Shown here: positions 8,131 to 8,889 of the stretch, one piece after another | Layout of the letters: each line of letters opens with the position of its first letter | Position numbering within the stretch: position 1 is the stretch's first letter | Assembly: GCA_964463505.1 (NCBI GenBank) | Contig: CAYXDC010000099.1 | Location: forward strand, 1-8,889 | Direction of reading: 5' to 3' | Origin: JAJZSS01 sp964463505 | Lineage (GTDB): Bacteria; Chloroflexota; Anaerolineae; Anaerolineales; UBA4823 | Length of the DNA stretch: 8,889 nt | Position numbers and translations under genes: made by a program | The notes under the pieces: generated by a model | What the model was told of the DNA's origin: nothing | What the model saw: the letters and a program-made list of their open reading frames with translations, nothing else | Databases searched by the model: none

Positions 8131-8176
8131 GCCGAGCCATCCTCTGCGTGGAGGATAGCTCGGCGTTGTTTCATCT
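8131..8176 (+). terminator. Intrinsic terminator ending the plus-strand operon
   Basis: GCCGAGC at 8131-8137 pairs with GCTCGGC at 8158-8164, and ATCCTC at 8139-8144 pairs with GAGGAT at 8151-8156. That gives 13 base pairs with one C/A mismatch and a 6-base loop. A T-rich stretch (GTTGTTTCATCTT) follows on the plus strand, starting 7 bases after the acyltransferase stop codon. On the minus strand the bases after the hairpin are less T-rich, so termination of the convergent gene is possible but weaker. The rest of the gap to 8223 shows nothing recognisable. Confidence 0.8.
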
Positions 8177-8223
8177 TCTATATTGCAATCGTGCGCGGGG
8201 CGACGTTTGTCTCCGATAGTGCT

Positions 8224-8889
8224 CTAGTCGTCTGGTGTAAAAAAATTTTCCGCCGTACCTCCGTCAGCTCGCAGCGCCAGGCTAAGCTTTTGGATATAGT
8301 AAAGATCACCACGTTCAAACGCTGGGGCATCAACGAACTGGACTAACTCGTCAAAGGGTGCTTGCTGGATTAGTGCTTTCGCAGTAAACATAGCCCAGGA
8401 ATTATATAGATTGGACATAGCTCCCTCACCGATCACGCCCTCATAGCGAGTTACGAACCAATAGGGAGCCACGTATTCATATTCAGATACAGCCTCATTC
8501 ACTTTGGCTGAGATATTTTGACGGAAGTAGTCTGCTAACTCTGGCACCAGGTAAATGAAATTACGGGCAATATCCAGATGCTTGCGATAGCTGAAGTTAT
8601 CTACTCCCCAATATGAGTCTTTTGAGAATGACTGCCAGCGCAGGTTCAGTAATCGGTCAAGTTCAGAAGTTACCTGGCTTCGTAACTGGCTGTCCTGTTG
8701 AGACATCCCTGCCAGATCTTGTAAATTCAGAAATCCAATATAGCCCGTCATGTATGCATTATGTTCATAGGGGCGCTGTAAGAAATAATCAGCGACAGGC
8801 AGATCGGGAACAGGAACCTGAATACTGCTTTTCGCCAGATTGTAGGCAGTCAGAGCGTCCCCCGGTACGATCTGGGCATATTTCCACAG
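8224..8889 (-). CDS. Unrecognised protein, C-terminal part (5' end outside window)
   Basis: The minus-strand frame is open from the window edge to a TAG stop at 8224-8226, giving 221 visible residues. An internal ATG at 8751 is probably not the start, because the 46 codons before it (including LWKYAQIVPGDALTAYNLA and RPYEHNAYMTGYIGFLNL) look like continuous protein. The sequence is rich in aromatic residues and predicted helices, with Tyr/Trp/Asn/His clusters such as PYEHNAYMTGYIGFL and YVAPYWFVTRYEGVIGE. No membrane helix, metal motif or repeat is evident, and the end (ENFFTPDD) is acidic. The texture resembles an alpha-helical domain, perhaps a helical barrel as in some polysaccharide-acting enzymes, but that is a weak guess. 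It converges on the glycan operon and is separated from it by the terminator, so it belongs to a different transcription unit. It is most likely real, given the long open frame and ordinary composition. Confidence 0.65.
   Translation of the reverse strand: MWKYAQIVPGDALTAYNLAKSSIQVPVPDLPVADYFLQRPYEHNAYMTGYIGFLNLQDLAGMSQQDSQLRSQVTSELDRLLNLRWQSFSKDSYWGVDNFSYRKHLDIARNFIYLVPELADYFRQNISAKVNEAVSEYEYVAPYWFVTRYEGVIGEGAMSNLYNSWAMFTAKALIQQAPFDELVQFVDAPAFERGDLYYIQKLSLALRADGGTAENFFTPDD

Overview
The window carries five tightly packed plus-strand genes and the 3' part of one convergent minus-strand gene. The plus-strand set looks like the downstream end of an operon for making, modifying and exporting a cell-surface glycan or glycolipid. 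No rRNA, tRNA, mobile element, CRISPR array or origin was seen, and no gap reaches 300 bases. No taxonomic marker is present. Moderate base composition, GTG starts, a surface protein held by a C-terminal membrane helix rather than a lipobox or LPXTG signal, and a B12-dependent radical SAM enzyme among glycan genes would fit an Anaerolineae-like member of Chloroflexota. That assignment is an inference with low to moderate confidence.

Layout: 1-807 is the C-terminal part of a polyprenyl-phosphate-type family 2 glycosyltransferase with four membrane helices. A 52-base gap holds a perfect 8-bp inverted repeat and a good Shine-Dalgarno. 860-2551 is a cobalamin-binding-type radical SAM enzyme. 2532-4403 is a Wzy/WaaL-type O-antigen polymerase/ligase with a C-terminal TPR-like region. 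4400-7078 is a large exported, membrane-anchored protein with Asp boxes and about fourteen beta-propeller-blade-like units. 7075-8124 is an integral-membrane acyltransferase 3. A strong hairpin at 8131-8164 ends the group. 8224-8889 on the minus strand is the C-terminal part of an unrecognised, probably helical protein.

The last four plus-strand genes overlap each other (20 or 8 nt, then 4 nt, then 4 nt), so they are probably translationally coupled. A reasonable model is that the glycosyltransferase loads sugar on a lipid carrier and the radical SAM enzyme modifies a lipid or sugar precursor. The Wzy/WaaL protein then polymerises or transfers the glycan outside the membrane, the acyltransferase decorates it, and the propeller protein binds or organises it at the surface. 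Only the family assignments are read from sequence; the shared pathway is inferred. The least explained parts are the substrate of the radical SAM enzyme, the role of the double-propeller protein and the identity of the minus-strand gene.
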